64,000 bases of DNA from Anaerocolumna chitinilytica (GCF_014218355.1 NZ_AP023368.1:5085501-5149500), one strand, 5' to 3'. Numbered from the stretch's first letter, positions 40,194 to 49,665 are shown. Notes: generated by a model from the sequence alone, not told the origin. Made by a program: numbers and translations.

Positions 40194-40451
40194 TCAGCAC
40201 GCTCCTTCCCATGGCCAGGGGTCATTAATCCAAGTCCACATATTGGAGGGAGCCACATCATAAGCTGATATAGGACCGAAACAGTCCCTGTATTCCTCCA
40301 TGGCTTCATTTCGAATCTGTCTATACGTCTGGAAATACTCTAAGGCTTCTTTATCATAGGGATGAGTATCCAGAAAAAGCCTAGCATCATCGAGGGCAAA
40401 GCTGGCTTCTGTAATGATACACATTAACTGATCTCTGCTTTTACTTGTCAT
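40194..40451 (-). CDS. cotJB: Spore coat protein CotJB
   Basis: 85 residues, MTSKSRDQLMCIITEASFAL DDARLFLDTHPYDKEALEYF..., the CotJB family with conserved YRQIRNEAMEEYRDCFGPIS and WTWINDPWPWEG. It assembles with CotJA and CotJC in the spore coat. Overlaps cotJA by 11 bases. Confidence 0.93.
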   Translation of the reverse strand: MTSKSRDQLMCIITEASFALDDARLFLDTHPYDKEALEYFQTYRQIRNEAMEEYRDCFGPISAYDVAPSNMWTWINDPWPWEGAC

Positions 40452-40755
40452 ATCTGCCACCTCTTCCTCCGCACATATTACCGGCTCCAAGAAATGGTAA
40501 ATCCAGTTCCTCAAATATAGTACCTTGTTTCAATGCTGTTCCGGCATCATAAATATTTCTCCATTTTTGCATAGGAACATAAGCCATTGCCAGGGGCAAT
40601 TTGTCAAGACATTTATCAGCGCTGCTCACTGTTTCGCATCCGCTTTTTACAGCTTCTAAAACCGGTGTAACACCACAACCACAACCATACTGCTGATTCT
40701 GGTTATAGCCCATTCTGCCATTTTGGGGATACATCGGACGTCTGTAGTTATCCAT
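40441..40755 (-). CDS. cotJA: Spore coat protein CotJA
   Basis: 104 residues. Tyr/Asn/Gln-rich N-terminus (RPMYPQNGRMGYNQNQQYGC), then the CotJA core KLPLAMAYVPMQKWRNIYDA and LKQGTIFEELDLPFLG. First gene of cotJABC. AAAGGAGC precedes the ATG. Confidence 0.9.
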   Translation of the reverse strand: MDNYRRPMYPQNGRMGYNQNQQYGCGCGVTPVLEAVKSGCETVSSADKCLDKLPLAMAYVPMQKWRNIYDAGTALKQGTIFEELDLPFLGAGNMCGGRGGRYDK

Positions 40756-40785
40756 TTGGTAGCTCCTTTATAAAATATACATATT

Positions 40786-40793
40786 ATCTTATG
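40786..40793 (-). promoter_or_regulatory. Possible sigma-E -10 of the cotJ operon
   Basis: CATAAGAT on the minus strand 31-38 bases upstream of cotJA, resembling the sigma-E -10 (CATA-N3-T). The -35 is weak. In Bacillus subtilis cotJ is sigma-E controlled. Confidence 0.35.
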
Positions 40794-40854
40794 AATTCTG
40801 CCGGTATTGGTGACATCTTAACCTGTAAATTACTATGAATTAAAATGAAATCCC

Positions 40855-40883
40855 TTTACAAAATACCTGTTCTATGCTATGAT
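40855..40883 (+). promoter_or_regulatory. Sigma-A promoter of the mutS2-like gene
   Basis: TTTACA (40855-40860), a 17-base spacer and TATGAT (40878-40883). Transcription would start near 40890, giving a 375-nt leader. Confidence 0.75.
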
Positions 40884-40919
40884 GACAGCATTATAAATGA
40901 ATTTGAAAGGATGGTTTTG

Positions 40920-40958
40920 ATGTCGGTATTATCTGTTAGTGAGGTTATTAATAACTAA
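40920..40958 (+). CDS. 12-codon leader peptide
   Basis: MSVLSVSEVINN, with AAAGGATGG 6 bases before the ATG. Directly followed by a hairpin and the tandem terminators; probably a sensor of translation rate rather than a functional peptide. Confidence 0.6.
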   Translation: MSVLSVSEVINN

Positions 40959-41111
40959 AGCAGTAGCTTTTTGCTGCTGTTTTGGAAAAGTATATTACTA
41001 TGTAACAGGCAAAGTCTTCGTTAAGATGAGCTTTGTTTGATACATTTATTTGTTGTACACTTTTCCTGAACTACAGAATATACTCCATCTGCCATCTTTT
41101 AATATTGGCAG

Positions 41112-41146
41112 GCATAGCAATTGCTTTATTGCTATGCTTCTTTTTG
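41112..41146 (+). terminator. Leader terminator 1
   Basis: GCATAGCAAT/ATTGCTATGC, a 10-bp perfect stem with a 6-base loop, followed by TTCTTTTTG. Confidence 0.8.
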
Positions 41147-41193
41147 TACCCACAGGGAGTTTTTCTGTTTATTTCCTGTGGGTACTTTTTATA
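41146..41193 (+). terminator. Leader terminator 2
   Basis: GTACCCACAGG/CCTGTGGGTAC, an 11-bp perfect stem, followed by TTTTTATA; immediately downstream of terminator 1. Confidence 0.85.
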
Positions 41194-41264
41194 TAAATTA
41201 ATATTAAGAAAGGTTAGATTCAGGAATCTCAAATCTCTGATTTAAGATTCCTGAGGGAAAAACA

Positions 41265-43310
41265 ATGTTTAATAAAACTTCTCATATTTTAGAATTTGAT
41301 ACAATAAAAACCATGCTTTGTGAAAGAGCAGTATCAGATACTGCAAAAGCAAAGCTTATGATGCTGGCCCCTTTTCTTTCACTCTCCGAGGTTAAACTTA
41401 AGATTCAAGAAACTACTGAGGCAAAAGCTATTCTTAGTTCTCTTGGCACACCTCCTCTTCCTTCTATGAAGGATATGGATAAATATCTTGAATTAGCTTC
41501 CATAGGCAGTATGCTTACACCGGAACAGCTGCTTTTTGTTGCCAGCTTCCTTACGGCTACCAGACGTGTTAAAACCTATCTGCTAAAGGCTGAATTTCTG
41601 CAGACAGAAATTGCTTATTACGGTAATTCCTTTGCGGACCTCACTTCACTGGCAGAGGAAGTCAACCGCTGCCTGCGAAATAATCAGGTTGACGATGAAG
41701 CTTCCAAGGAATTAAAAGGTCTTCGAAGAAGAATGGAACAAATACAGACGGAAATTCGAAGTAAATTGGAAAATCTGCTAAAGAATAAAAAAGAATGGTT
41801 TTCAGAGAGTTTTATCTCTACCCGTAACGGCCATTATGTCCTTCCGGTAAAGAAGGAGCACAAAAATCAGGTCAGCGGTTCTACCGTTGACATCTCCTCC
41901 ACCGGGTCAACCTGCTTTATGGTTCCTAACTCCGTATTAAAGTTAGAAGATGAACTCTCCCTTTTAAAAATCGAAGAAGAAAATGAAGTAAGGCGGATTT
42001 TGTATCTCTTAACAGGTATGATAGCAGATGCTTCTTCTGACATCCACCTTAATATGCAGGCCATGGAAACCCTTGATATTCTTTTTGCCAAAGCAAAATT
42101 AAGCATGGATATGAAAGCAATTCCGGCTCTTATGAATCACGAGAGAAGAATTGTTATAAAAGAAGGGCGTCATCCCCTCTTAAATGCAAAAGAATGTGTC
42201 CCTCTTGACTTTAAGCTGGGAGAGGGCATACAAGGAGTCGTAATCACCGGTCCTAACACCGGTGGTAAAACAGTAGCACTAAAAACAGTTGGAATCCTTA
42301 GCCTTATGGCGCAATGCGGTCTTCATGTCCCCTGCACGGAAGCAGAACTGGCAATGAATAACGGTGTTTTCTGCGATATTGGTGACGGACAGAGCATCAC
42401 AGAGAATCTCTCAACCTTCTCCTCTCATATAACAAATATCATTGAGATCCTGAAGAACTCCAATGAAGAAAGCCTGGTGCTCATGGATGAACTTGGTTCC
42501 GGAACAGACCCGGCAGAGGGTATGGGAATCGCTATTGCTATCTTAGAGGAGTTACGGATGAAAAACTGCCTCTTTGTCGCTACTACCCACTATCCGGAGG
42601 TGAAAGATTATGCCGCTAAAACTGCCGGACTTATCAATGCAAGAATGGCTTTTGATAAGGAAAGCTTAAAACCACTCTACCGTCTGGAAATCGGCGAGGC
42701 CGGCGAAAGCTGTGCTCTTTATATTGCAAAGCGTTTAGGATTTCCGGAAGCTATGCTAAGACGGGCACATCAAGAAGCTTATGAGAGAAACCTTTCTGCA
42801 GGCTTAAGGTCCTCCTCCAAAAAGACTTCCGCTGAAGATTCCAACCAGGCTTCATTACCAACTGTTTCTGCACCTGCTGCTTCCCGGAACTTACCAGAGA
42901 ACAGTTATAAAAATGCTGACAGTCCTGCCATAGATAGCAATAATTCCTCCTTTCCTACAACAATTCTCCCAAGAGTAGAAGGGGAGAAAAAAGAGCTCTC
43001 TTCAAACAAAAGCAATCTGAGCTTAAAATATACAATCGGGGATAGCGTAATGGTCTATCCCCAGAAGAAAATCGGTATTGTATTTCAGATATCAGCTGAA
43101 AAGGGGCTGATAGGAGTTCAGATGCAAAAGAAAAAGGAATTTGTAAACCATAAAAGGTTAAAATTAATCTCTAAGGCAGATAATCTATACCCACCGGATT
43201 ATGACTTCTCCATTGTCTTTGATACTGTTGCTAACAGAAAAGCCAGACATAAGATGGAGAAAGGGCACCAGCCTGACCTGGAAATTCGTTATGATCCTAT
43301 GAACCCATAA
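41265..43310 (+). CDS. MutS2-like ATPase lacking the Smr domain
   Basis: 681 residues. MutS core and lever helices at the N-terminus, clamp and coiled coil about 150-200 and 480-530. Walker A GPNTGGKT near 328, Walker B LVLMDELGSGTDP near 404, H-loop TTHYPEVK. A C-terminal KOW-like domain begins near 588 (YTIGDSVMVYPQKKIGIVFQ). The Smr nuclease domain (about 75 residues in MutS2) is absent, so it is about 100 residues short. MutS2/RqcU acts on collided ribosomes; this Smr-less paralogue may do the same. Its leader is a candidate antibiotic-type attenuator. Confidence 0.85.
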   Translation: MFNKTSHILEFDTIKTMLCERAVSDTAKAKLMMLAPFLSLSEVKLKIQETTEAKAILSSLGTPPLPSMKDMDKYLELASIGSMLTPEQLLFVASFLTATRRVKTYLLKAEFLQTEIAYYGNSFADLTSLAEEVNRCLRNNQVDDEASKELKGLRRRMEQIQTEIRSKLENLLKNKKEWFSESFISTRNGHYVLPVKKEHKNQVSGSTVDISSTGSTCFMVPNSVLKLEDELSLLKIEEENEVRRILYLLTGMIADASSDIHLNMQAMETLDILFAKAKLSMDMKAIPALMNHERRIVIKEGRHPLLNAKECVPLDFKLGEGIQGVVITGPNTGGKTVALKTVGILSLMAQCGLHVPCTEAELAMNNGVFCDIGDGQSITENLSTFSSHITNIIEILKNSNEESLVLMDELGSGTDPAEGMGIAIAILEELRMKNCLFVATTHYPEVKDYAAKTAGLINARMAFDKESLKPLYRLEIGEAGESCALYIAKRLGFPEAMLRRAHQEAYERNLSAGLRSSSKKTSAEDSNQASLPTVSAPAASRNLPENSYKNADSPAIDSNNSSFPTTILPRVEGEKKELSSNKSNLSLKYTIGDSVMVYPQKKIGIVFQISAEKGLIGVQMQKKKEFVNHKRLKLISKADNLYPPDYDFSIVFDTVANRKARHKMEKGHQPDLEIRYDPMNP

Positions 43311-43346
43311 CCTACAGAGCCATAATTGCCGAGCCAAAAATTATAG

Positions 43347-44741
43347 TCAGCCCTCTGCTTTCCCAGGAAGTATTATCGTAAATACAGTACCTTTGTCTGT
43401 TTCACTGTTTACCGTGATACTTCCTCCGTGGGCTTCTACAATAGATTTGGTAATAGAAAGCCCAATTCCGGCTCCTCCGGTATTTCTGTTTCTGGATTTA
43501 TCCGCCCGGTAAAAACGCTCAAAGATATGAGGTATATCTTCTTTCGGTATCCCGCTTCCGTTATCGGATACCTGAATCTCCACTGAATCTGCAGCCTGTT
43601 TAAAAGTAATGATAACTTCTGCTCCCTCGCCTGAGTATTTTACGGCGTTGGAGAGGAGGTTATTAAATACCTGACTCATCTTATCCTTATCGGCATAAAT
43701 AATTCCATCCCCTTCAACTCCGACCTGTATCCTATTATCTCTTAATTCTTTTTCATAATTATTAAGAAGCCGTTCCAAAAGGAGAGAAAATTCAAACTCT
43801 TCCTTATGAAGCAGGATATTTCTATCCTCCAGGGCAGACAAGTCTTCAATGCTTCCTACCAGCTTCTTAAGACGCATAATTTCTTCATAACAGCTTGATA
43901 ACCTTTCATTGCTTAGTTCCCAAACTCCGTCGAGCATTGCCTCCATATGCCCCTGAACAGAGGTAAGTGGGGTTCGAAGCTCATGGGCCACATCCTGTGT
44001 CAATTGCTTTCGAAGCCTGTCCTTCTCCATCAGTGCATCCGACAGTTGATTTATAGTATCCGCTAAAATCTTTATTTCTCTGGTATTATAATCTGAGGCA
44101 ATCCTCTCTTTATACTCTCCCCTAGCTAAGAAGAGAGCTTTATCCGAAATCTTCTTTAAAGGACTGCTCAATCTGGCAGACATAAAGATACCAAGAAAGA
44201 ACGCCAAAAGAATAGATGCTGCTCCGGTGAAGAGCAGAATAGAATTTAAAGCCTTGATAAAAATCAATTCTTCATCATTAAAATAATAAGGCCCCATAAA
44301 CCCTGTTGTAAGTTCTGCTACAACAGCATTATGATCCATTATAGGATACGTTTTTTCCTCATATCTGCCATCCCACTTATTGGAATAACTGGACATATTA
44401 ATCGCCATATTTTTTATCATAGCCTGGCAAAGCCCGTTATTATGTTCATAGGCTGACCAGATGGTTCCGCCCTTTGTATCTTTAATTACAAGAATCATAC
44501 CATTTTGCAGGGAATTCATTCCGATGATATCAAGGTAACTGCTGCGAAATCCACCTTCTTCATCGTATTTCATCTTTATAAGATTTATCGTCTCTTCTGT
44601 TTCCTTCTCCTGTTTCTGTATCGCATAGTGCTTAAACTGATTCTTAATGCCCACATTTGCAAAAAGAACGGCAAAACCAATGCTGGCAATAACAATCACC
44701 ACATAGGAGAAGGTCAGTTTTTGTTTTAATGAGTACTTCAA
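43347..44741 (-). CDS. Sensor histidine kinase
   Basis: 464 residues. Two transmembrane helices (near residues 10-30 and 165-190) flank an extracytoplasmic sensor. A HAMP (LSSPLKKISDKALFLARGEY), HisKA with phospho-His in DVAHELRTPLTSVQGH, and HATPase (N box NLLSNAVKYS, G1 DNGSGIPKED, G2 GAGIGLSITKS) follow. Partner of the adjacent response regulator. The TTG start after GGAGCTTAA is preferred over a GTG upstream that lies in the regulator gene. Signal unknown; divergent from a Ca2+-ATPase gene. Confidence 0.92.
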   Translation of the reverse strand: MKYSLKQKLTFSYVVIVIASIGFAVLFANVGIKNQFKHYAIQKQEKETEETINLIKMKYDEEGGFRSSYLDIIGMNSLQNGMILVIKDTKGGTIWSAYEHNNGLCQAMIKNMAINMSSYSNKWDGRYEEKTYPIMDHNAVVAELTTGFMGPYYFNDEELIFIKALNSILLFTGAASILLAFFLGIFMSARLSSPLKKISDKALFLARGEYKERIASDYNTREIKILADTINQLSDALMEKDRLRKQLTQDVAHELRTPLTSVQGHMEAMLDGVWELSNERLSSCYEEIMRLKKLVGSIEDLSALEDRNILLHKEEFEFSLLLERLLNNYEKELRDNRIQVGVEGDGIIYADKDKMSQVFNNLLSNAVKYSGEGAEVIITFKQAADSVEIQVSDNGSGIPKEDIPHIFERFYRADKSRNRNTGGAGIGLSITKSIVEAHGGSITVNSETDKGTVFTIILPGKAEG

Positions 44742-44742
44742 A

Positions 44743-45435
44743 TTAAGCTCCAAATTTATACCCCACACCTCTTATTGTCAGGATGTATTCCGGTTCTTTG
44801 GGATTGTCCTCTAATTTTGCCCTAAGATTCTTGATATGGGAATCTATCGTCCGGTCAAACCCTGCATAATCTCCGTCAAAAGCAACCATAATTAACTCTT
44901 CTCTGGTAAAAACCTTGGTTGTCCTCTTTGCAAGAGTTGTTAACAGTTTAAACTCGCTGGGTGTTAAGAGGATATCTTCTCCCTCTTTTATTACCCGGTA
45001 ATTGACGGTATTAATAATCAGCTTTCCACCGCCAAAAGTTAAGGTTTCGCCTCCCTCTTCTTTTTCCGTTCTCCGAAAAAGCGCATTTACCCTGGCTACC
45101 ATTTGCCTGGGACTGAAAGGCTTCGTAATGTAATCGTCCGCTCCGATATCCAATCCGTGTATTACGCTCTCCTCACTGCTTTTCGCAGTCAGGATAATAA
45201 CAGGTATACGCGAAGTTTTTCTGAGGTTTATTAATATTTCTTCACCGCTTTTATCCGGAAGCATCAAATCCAGTAAAAGCATGTCCGGTTTTCCTTCTCT
45301 TAGCTTTTCTTCTGCTTCTCTTCCGGAACCAGCCATTAGTACTTCATATCCACTATTTTTAAGATATGATTCTATAAACTCCATTATTTTGACTTCATCT
45401 TCAACAACTAATATACATTTTTTATTTTCGCTCAC
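44743..45435 (-). CDS. OmpR-family response regulator
   Basis: 230 residues. Receiver with phospho-acceptor Asp in MLLLDLMLPDKSGEE and Lys in DDYITKPFSPRQ; winged-helix effector (LTPSEFKLLTTLAKRTTKVF ... RTIDSHIKNLRAKLED, then GVGYKF). Ends two bases before the kinase start. Might control the divergent ATPase gene; inference from position only. Confidence 0.93.
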   Translation of the reverse strand: MSENKKCILVVEDEVKIMEFIESYLKNSGYEVLMAGSGREAEEKLREGKPDMLLLDLMLPDKSGEEILINLRKTSRIPVIILTAKSSEESVIHGLDIGADDYITKPFSPRQMVARVNALFRRTEKEEGGETLTFGGGKLIINTVNYRVIKEGEDILLTPSEFKLLTTLAKRTTKVFTREELIMVAFDGDYAGFDRTIDSHIKNLRAKLEDNPKEPEYILTIRGVGYKFGA

Positions 45436-45670
45436 AAAATTACCTCGTATTTTTTATAGTCAGGATTTTATTTACTTTCATTCTTTCTAATAAAATCTAA
45501 CCACACTCTATCCATAAATACAAATTATTTTTTAATCTATTTCGTTCCTCTTTACCATAGCATGAATTTATGGATTTATCATGGATATTCACATTAGAAA
45601 GTATATTATCCAACACTATTAGCCCTATGATGACAAAATTTCTTAAAACAGGAATTTTTAATGAAATTTT

Positions 45671-45703
45671 AATTGTACTAATATAGATTTACATTGTACA
45701 ATT
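45671..45703. promoter_or_regulatory. Inverted repeat in the 385-bp divergent intergenic region
   Basis: AATTGTAC and GTACAATT with 17 bases between, plus the 10-bp palindrome ATTGTACAAT at 45693-45702. A possible regulator site between the two-component system and the ATPase. The remainder of 45436-45820 shows nothing else I can name. Confidence 0.4.
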
Positions 45704-45820
45704 ATATTCACAAGTATATTCTTTTACAGAATAGAAAAAACTAGTTTCAAACCATCGAAAATCCGTCAGTAGCACTCATAGAGAAGCCTGCCGGATAAAA
45801 ATTATGAGAGAGGTGTTTAT

Positions 45821-48517
45821 ATGTGGTTTTCAAAACCTGCGAAGGAAGCCCTGGAGGAGCTTTCTGTGGACCCATCAAAAGGGCTTAGCACAACTGAAGC
45901 TAGGACCCGATTAGAAAAGTACGGTCCGAACAAACTGAAAGGGAAGCCAAAGAAAAGCCTGTTAACGCTGTTTTTCTCCCAATTAAAGGATATGCTTATC
46001 TATGTTCTTTTAGGTGCCGCCGTTATCACAGTATTCATTAAGGAATATGCCGATGCCATCATTATCCTTCTAGTGGTTATCCTGAATGCAGTTATTGGTG
46101 TCATACAGGAATCCAAAGCAGAAAAGGCAGTGGAAGCCCTGCAAAAGATGACAACCCCGAAATCCTTAGTACGCCGCGACGGTGAAGTAATGGAAATTAA
46201 TTCGGAAGAGGTAGTCCCCGGTGATATTATTATTCTGGATGCCGGAAGATTTATACCTGCTGATATCAGATTAATAGAAAGTGCCAATCTCCAAATCGAA
46301 GAATCCGCGTTAACAGGTGAATCTGTACCCGTAACAAAGGATTTCAATGATCTTCTGGAAGATCCCAAAACTCCCATTGGTGACAAAACTAATATGGCTT
46401 TCATGTCTACCCTTGTTACTTACGGGCGCGGGGAAGGTGTTGTTGTAGCTACAGCTATGGATACTGAGATCGGTAAGATTGCAAAAATCCTGGATGAAGA
46501 CAATGATGAACTAACTCCCCTGCAGAGACGCCTCGAAGAGCTTGGTAAGACTCTTGGCTATCTTGCTATTGGTATCTGTGTCTTAATATTTGCCATAGCA
46601 CTTATTCAAAAACGTGATTTATTCGAAATGTTCCTCACCGCTATCAGCCTCGCTGTTGCTGCCATCCCAGAGGGCCTCGCAGCCATCGTAGCCATTGTTT
46701 TAGCTCTTGGCGTTACCAGAATGTCAAAGATTAATGCTATTGTTAAAAAACTTCCTGCGGTAGAAACTCTAGGATCCGTAAATATCATCTGTTCTGATAA
46801 GACTGGTACCCTGACACAGAACAAAATGACTGTAGTAAAAACCTACACCCTTAGCCACCAAAGGGATATTGCTGCGATAAAATCTCTTGGAGAAAAAGAT
46901 ATATTAGAACCTACTCCCGATGAAAAAGAATTGGTGAGATCTTTTGTATTATGCTCTGACGCCACTTATGAAAATGGCTCCGGAACCGGTGACCCTACAG
47001 AAATTGCACTGGTTGTTATGGGTGAGCGCTTCAACCTTACAAAGAACTCTTTGAATTCTGCCCATAACCGCGTCGGAGAAAAACCCTTTGATTCTGACAG
47101 AAAGCTGATGTCAACTCTGAATAAAGAGAATAGTGGTTATCGCGTTCATACCAAAGGTGCTATCGATAATCTGCTTCGAATCTCAGGTACTGCTCTGCAA
47201 GATGGTAAACTTGTTCCTTTGACTGATGAGATTAAGAAAAACATTCTAAAAGCAGCTGAGGAAATGTCTGATTCAGCTCTTCGTGTATTAGGTGTAGCCT
47301 ATAAGGATACCGGTTCAATCATTGATGCCGAAGAGATGGAAAAAGACCTGACTATTATTGGTATAGTGGGTATGATAGATCCTCCCAGACTGGAAGTTAA
47401 GGATTCCATTCAGGAAGCAAAAGCTGCCGGTATTACACCGATTATGATTACAGGTGATCATAAGAACACTGCCGTTGCCATTGCCAAGGAGCTAGGTATT
47501 GCAGAATCCATTAGCCAGAGTCTTACCGGAGCAGAAATCGATGAAATGTCTGATGAAGAATTCTCTGATAAGATAAACAACTACAGAGTATTTGCCAGAG
47601 TTTCACCCGAACATAAAGTTAAAATTGTGCGAGCCTTTAAATCCCACGGAAACATCGTATCCATGACCGGCGACGGTGTAAATGATGCTCCTTCCCTGAA
47701 ATATGCAGACATTGGTGTTGCCATGGGTATTACCGGAACGGATGTGGCAAAGGGTGCCAGTGATATGATTCTTACGGATGATAACTTTACAACCATTGTA
47801 AATGCGATTGAAGAAGGAAGAAATATCTATAACAACATTAAGAAATCCGTTATTTTCCTCTTATCCTGTAACCTGGGAGAGGTTATATCCATCCTTTTCT
47901 CCATTCTGTTCTTCTGGCCGGTGCCTTTAGCTGCCACACAGCTTTTATGGATTAACCTGATTACAGACTCACTGCCGGCTATTGCCCTCGGTGTTGACCC
48001 TGGTGACAAGGATGTTATGAAACGTAAACCAAGAGATCCCAAGCAAAGCTTTTTTGCAGAAGGTTCCGGTGCCCGTGCTGTAATTGGCGGCTTCCTAATA
48101 GGTCTCCTGACTCTGACCGCCTTCTTCTTTGGTATGTATGAGCACGGCTTTAATATCTTTACCAGCTTGGCAAAAGAGGTTACAAAATCCTCTGATTACC
48201 AGACTGCATTAATTTATGCCAGAACTATGGCCTTTGTAGTACTTGCAGCTTCCCAGCTCTTTTACTCCCTCTCTATGAGAAGTCATGAAAAGTCCATTTT
48301 CCAGATTGGTATATTTAAGAACAAATTCCTGATCGGTTCTATTATCGTTGGCTTACTGCTGCAGGAAATTGTAATCTCTATCCCTTTCCTGGCAACTGCC
48401 TTCGGCGTTCACAATATCAGCTTAAGAGATTGGGGCATTGTAATCCTTTTCTCCCTTGTACCTCTTATTGTAAATGAACTGATTAAATTTTTCGTTAGAG
48501 TTGCAAAATCCAAATAA
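45821..48517 (+). CDS. P-type Ca2+-ATPase (type IIA, SERCA/PMR-like)
   Basis: 898 residues. Actuator TGES near 165, phosphorylation site ICSDKTGTLTQNKM near 326, hinge MTGDGVNDAPSLKYAD near 616. Ca2+ ligands match SERCA: IPEGLAAIVAIVLALG in M4, SCNLGEVISILF in M5, NLITDSLPAIALGVDP in M6 and a C-terminal four-helix block. It exports Ca2+ (possibly Mn2+). GAGAGG precedes the ATG. Single gene with an unusual 3' terminator. Confidence 0.93.
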   Translation: MWFSKPAKEALEELSVDPSKGLSTTEARTRLEKYGPNKLKGKPKKSLLTLFFSQLKDMLIYVLLGAAVITVFIKEYADAIIILLVVILNAVIGVIQESKAEKAVEALQKMTTPKSLVRRDGEVMEINSEEVVPGDIIILDAGRFIPADIRLIESANLQIEESALTGESVPVTKDFNDLLEDPKTPIGDKTNMAFMSTLVTYGRGEGVVVATAMDTEIGKIAKILDEDNDELTPLQRRLEELGKTLGYLAIGICVLIFAIALIQKRDLFEMFLTAISLAVAAIPEGLAAIVAIVLALGVTRMSKINAIVKKLPAVETLGSVNIICSDKTGTLTQNKMTVVKTYTLSHQRDIAAIKSLGEKDILEPTPDEKELVRSFVLCSDATYENGSGTGDPTEIALVVMGERFNLTKNSLNSAHNRVGEKPFDSDRKLMSTLNKENSGYRVHTKGAIDNLLRISGTALQDGKLVPLTDEIKKNILKAAEEMSDSALRVLGVAYKDTGSIIDAEEMEKDLTIIGIVGMIDPPRLEVKDSIQEAKAAGITPIMITGDHKNTAVAIAKELGIAESISQSLTGAEIDEMSDEEFSDKINNYRVFARVSPEHKVKIVRAFKSHGNIVSMTGDGVNDAPSLKYADIGVAMGITGTDVAKGASDMILTDDNFTTIVNAIEEGRNIYNNIKKSVIFLLSCNLGEVISILFSILFFWPVPLAATQLLWINLITDSLPAIALGVDPGDKDVMKRKPRDPKQSFFAEGSGARAVIGGFLIGLLTLTAFFFGMYEHGFNIFTSLAKEVTKSSDYQTALIYARTMAFVVLAASQLFYSLSMRSHEKSIFQIGIFKNKFLIGSIIVGLLLQEIVISIPFLATAFGVHNISLRDWGIVILFSLVPLIVNELIKFFVRVAKSK

Positions 48518-48531
48518 CAAAGCAAAATAGA

Positions 48532-48622
48532 AAAACCCTTAGGGAACAATGAACTGACCCCCATATGTTAGACCTAAAATTCTAACATTTAGGATGTCAG
48601 CTCAGAATTCACTAAGGGTTTT
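48532..48622 (+). terminator. Terminator stem interrupted by an IS-end-like insertion
   Basis: AAAACCCTTAG (48532-48542) and CTAAGGGTTTT (48612-48622) form an 11-bp perfect stem followed by ATAATT; 69 bases, mostly a second palindrome, separate the arms. Confidence 0.6.
48550..48604. repeat. Mini palindrome resembling paired IS3-family ends
   Basis: TGAACTGACCCCCATATGTT at the left and TGAGCTGACATCCTAAATGT read from the right are imperfect inverted repeats separated by only about 7 bases. They look like the termini of IS150-group elements, collapsed to a MITE-sized remnant. Confidence 0.45.
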
Positions 48623-48819
48623 ATAATTCCTAAATAATATCTGATAACCGGTAATAATATCAAGATCCCAAAGTTCCAAAAAGGCTATAGGAACTTGTGT
48701 CATATTAGTTGACAAATTCCTCATCCGCAGCTTGTACATGGGCATCCTATAGATAAATTACTTCCAGTTCACCTGCGCTATCCAGACGGATTGTCTGAAT
48801 ATTCATATCAGTTTAATAT

Positions 48820-49665
48820 CTATTTCTTATTAGTCAAAATTACTTGTTCTTTTTTTGTAATCATAGCTGACAAAATTACGCTTAAGGTTAAAACCGTAAA
48901 TATTACCAGCAAAGATACTTCTATGGATATATGGAGATTAAATAACAGGGAAACCAGTTTAAAACCGGTAAAGGTAAGTATTAGAGCAACTCCATACTTT
49001 ACATATTTGAATTTCTCCTGCAGCTTGCCAAGAACAAAATACAGACTTCTAAGTCCCAGTATTGCAAAAATGTTGGAGGTATATACTATGAACGGATCTG
49101 TGGAAATAGAAAAAACAGCGGGAATGGAATCAATTGCAAAGAGGATATCAGTAAACTCAATTACAATTATTATAGCAAATAAAGGAGTGGCATAAAGTAT
49201 ACTTCCTTTTTTGATAAAGAACCTGTCTCCTTCCAGCTCATGGGTAACAGGTATAATTTTACTAAGAAGCTTTATAATCCTGCTATCCTTAAAATCCTTA
49301 TCATCCTCTTGATTTATCATCATCTTAATTCCGCTGATAATCAATATTGCACCAAATATATAAAGAACCCATTCAAATTTATCGACAATTGTAACTCCCA
49401 GTAGTATGAATATAAGCCTTAGGATAATGGCACCAAAAATTCCATAATTCAGTACACGCCTTTGATACTGCTGCTTGATACCGAAACTGGAAAACACCAT
49501 TAAGAACAGAAACAGGTTATCTATACTTAAAGACTGTTCAATAACATAGCCCCCTAAGAATTCTAAAGCCTTTTCTCTTCCTGCAAAGATGTAGATGCCC
49601 AGATTAAAACACAGCGCTAATCCAATCCAAAATAATACCCATGATAGTGCTTTTTTTGTAGACAA
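48820..49665 (-). CDS. TerC-family membrane protein (Mn2+ exporter-like)
   Basis: 281 residues with 7-9 transmembrane helices. The conserved TerC signatures are SLSIDNLFLFLMVFSSFGI and VIEFTDILFAIDSIPAVFSI with acidic residues in membrane helices. TerC/Alx/YkoY proteins protect against Mn2+ overload or metalate exported proteins. The TTG with GGAGG 8 bases upstream is preferred over an ATG in the leader. Controlled by the Mn2+ riboswitch upstream. Confidence 0.9.
   Translation of the reverse strand: MSTKKALSWVLFWIGLALCFNLGIYIFAGREKALEFLGGYVIEQSLSIDNLFLFLMVFSSFGIKQQYQRRVLNYGIFGAIILRLIFILLGVTIVDKFEWVLYIFGAILIISGIKMMINQEDDKDFKDSRIIKLLSKIIPVTHELEGDRFFIKKGSILYATPLFAIIIVIEFTDILFAIDSIPAVFSISTDPFIVYTSNIFAILGLRSLYFVLGKLQEKFKYVKYGVALILTFTGFKLVSLLFNLHISIEVSLLVIFTVLTLSVILSAMITKKEQVILTNKK

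Larger units (their letters stand above)
40890..41264 (+). promoter_or_regulatory. Attenuation leader of the mutS2-like gene
   Basis: The leader holds a short ORF (40920-40958), a hairpin AGCAGTAGC/GCTGCTGTT just after its stop, two tandem intrinsic terminators (41112-41146 and 41146-41193), an alternative pair CTGCCA/TGGCAG around 41090-41110, and a final CAGGAATCT/AGATTCCTG hairpin (41221-41251) that includes the GAGGG ribosome site. The set-up resembles ribosome-mediated attenuators of antibiotic-responsive genes. Confidence 0.65.

Noticed and set aside
45720-45820. yybP-ykoY riboswitch ahead of the Ca2+-ATPase
   Set aside because: Looked for because such ATPases often have one; the GGGGAGUAG and GUCAACA elements are absent.
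48660-48700. AGTTCC/GGAACT inverted repeat
   Set aside because: Short, with unpaired flanks and no associated gene signal; likely chance.
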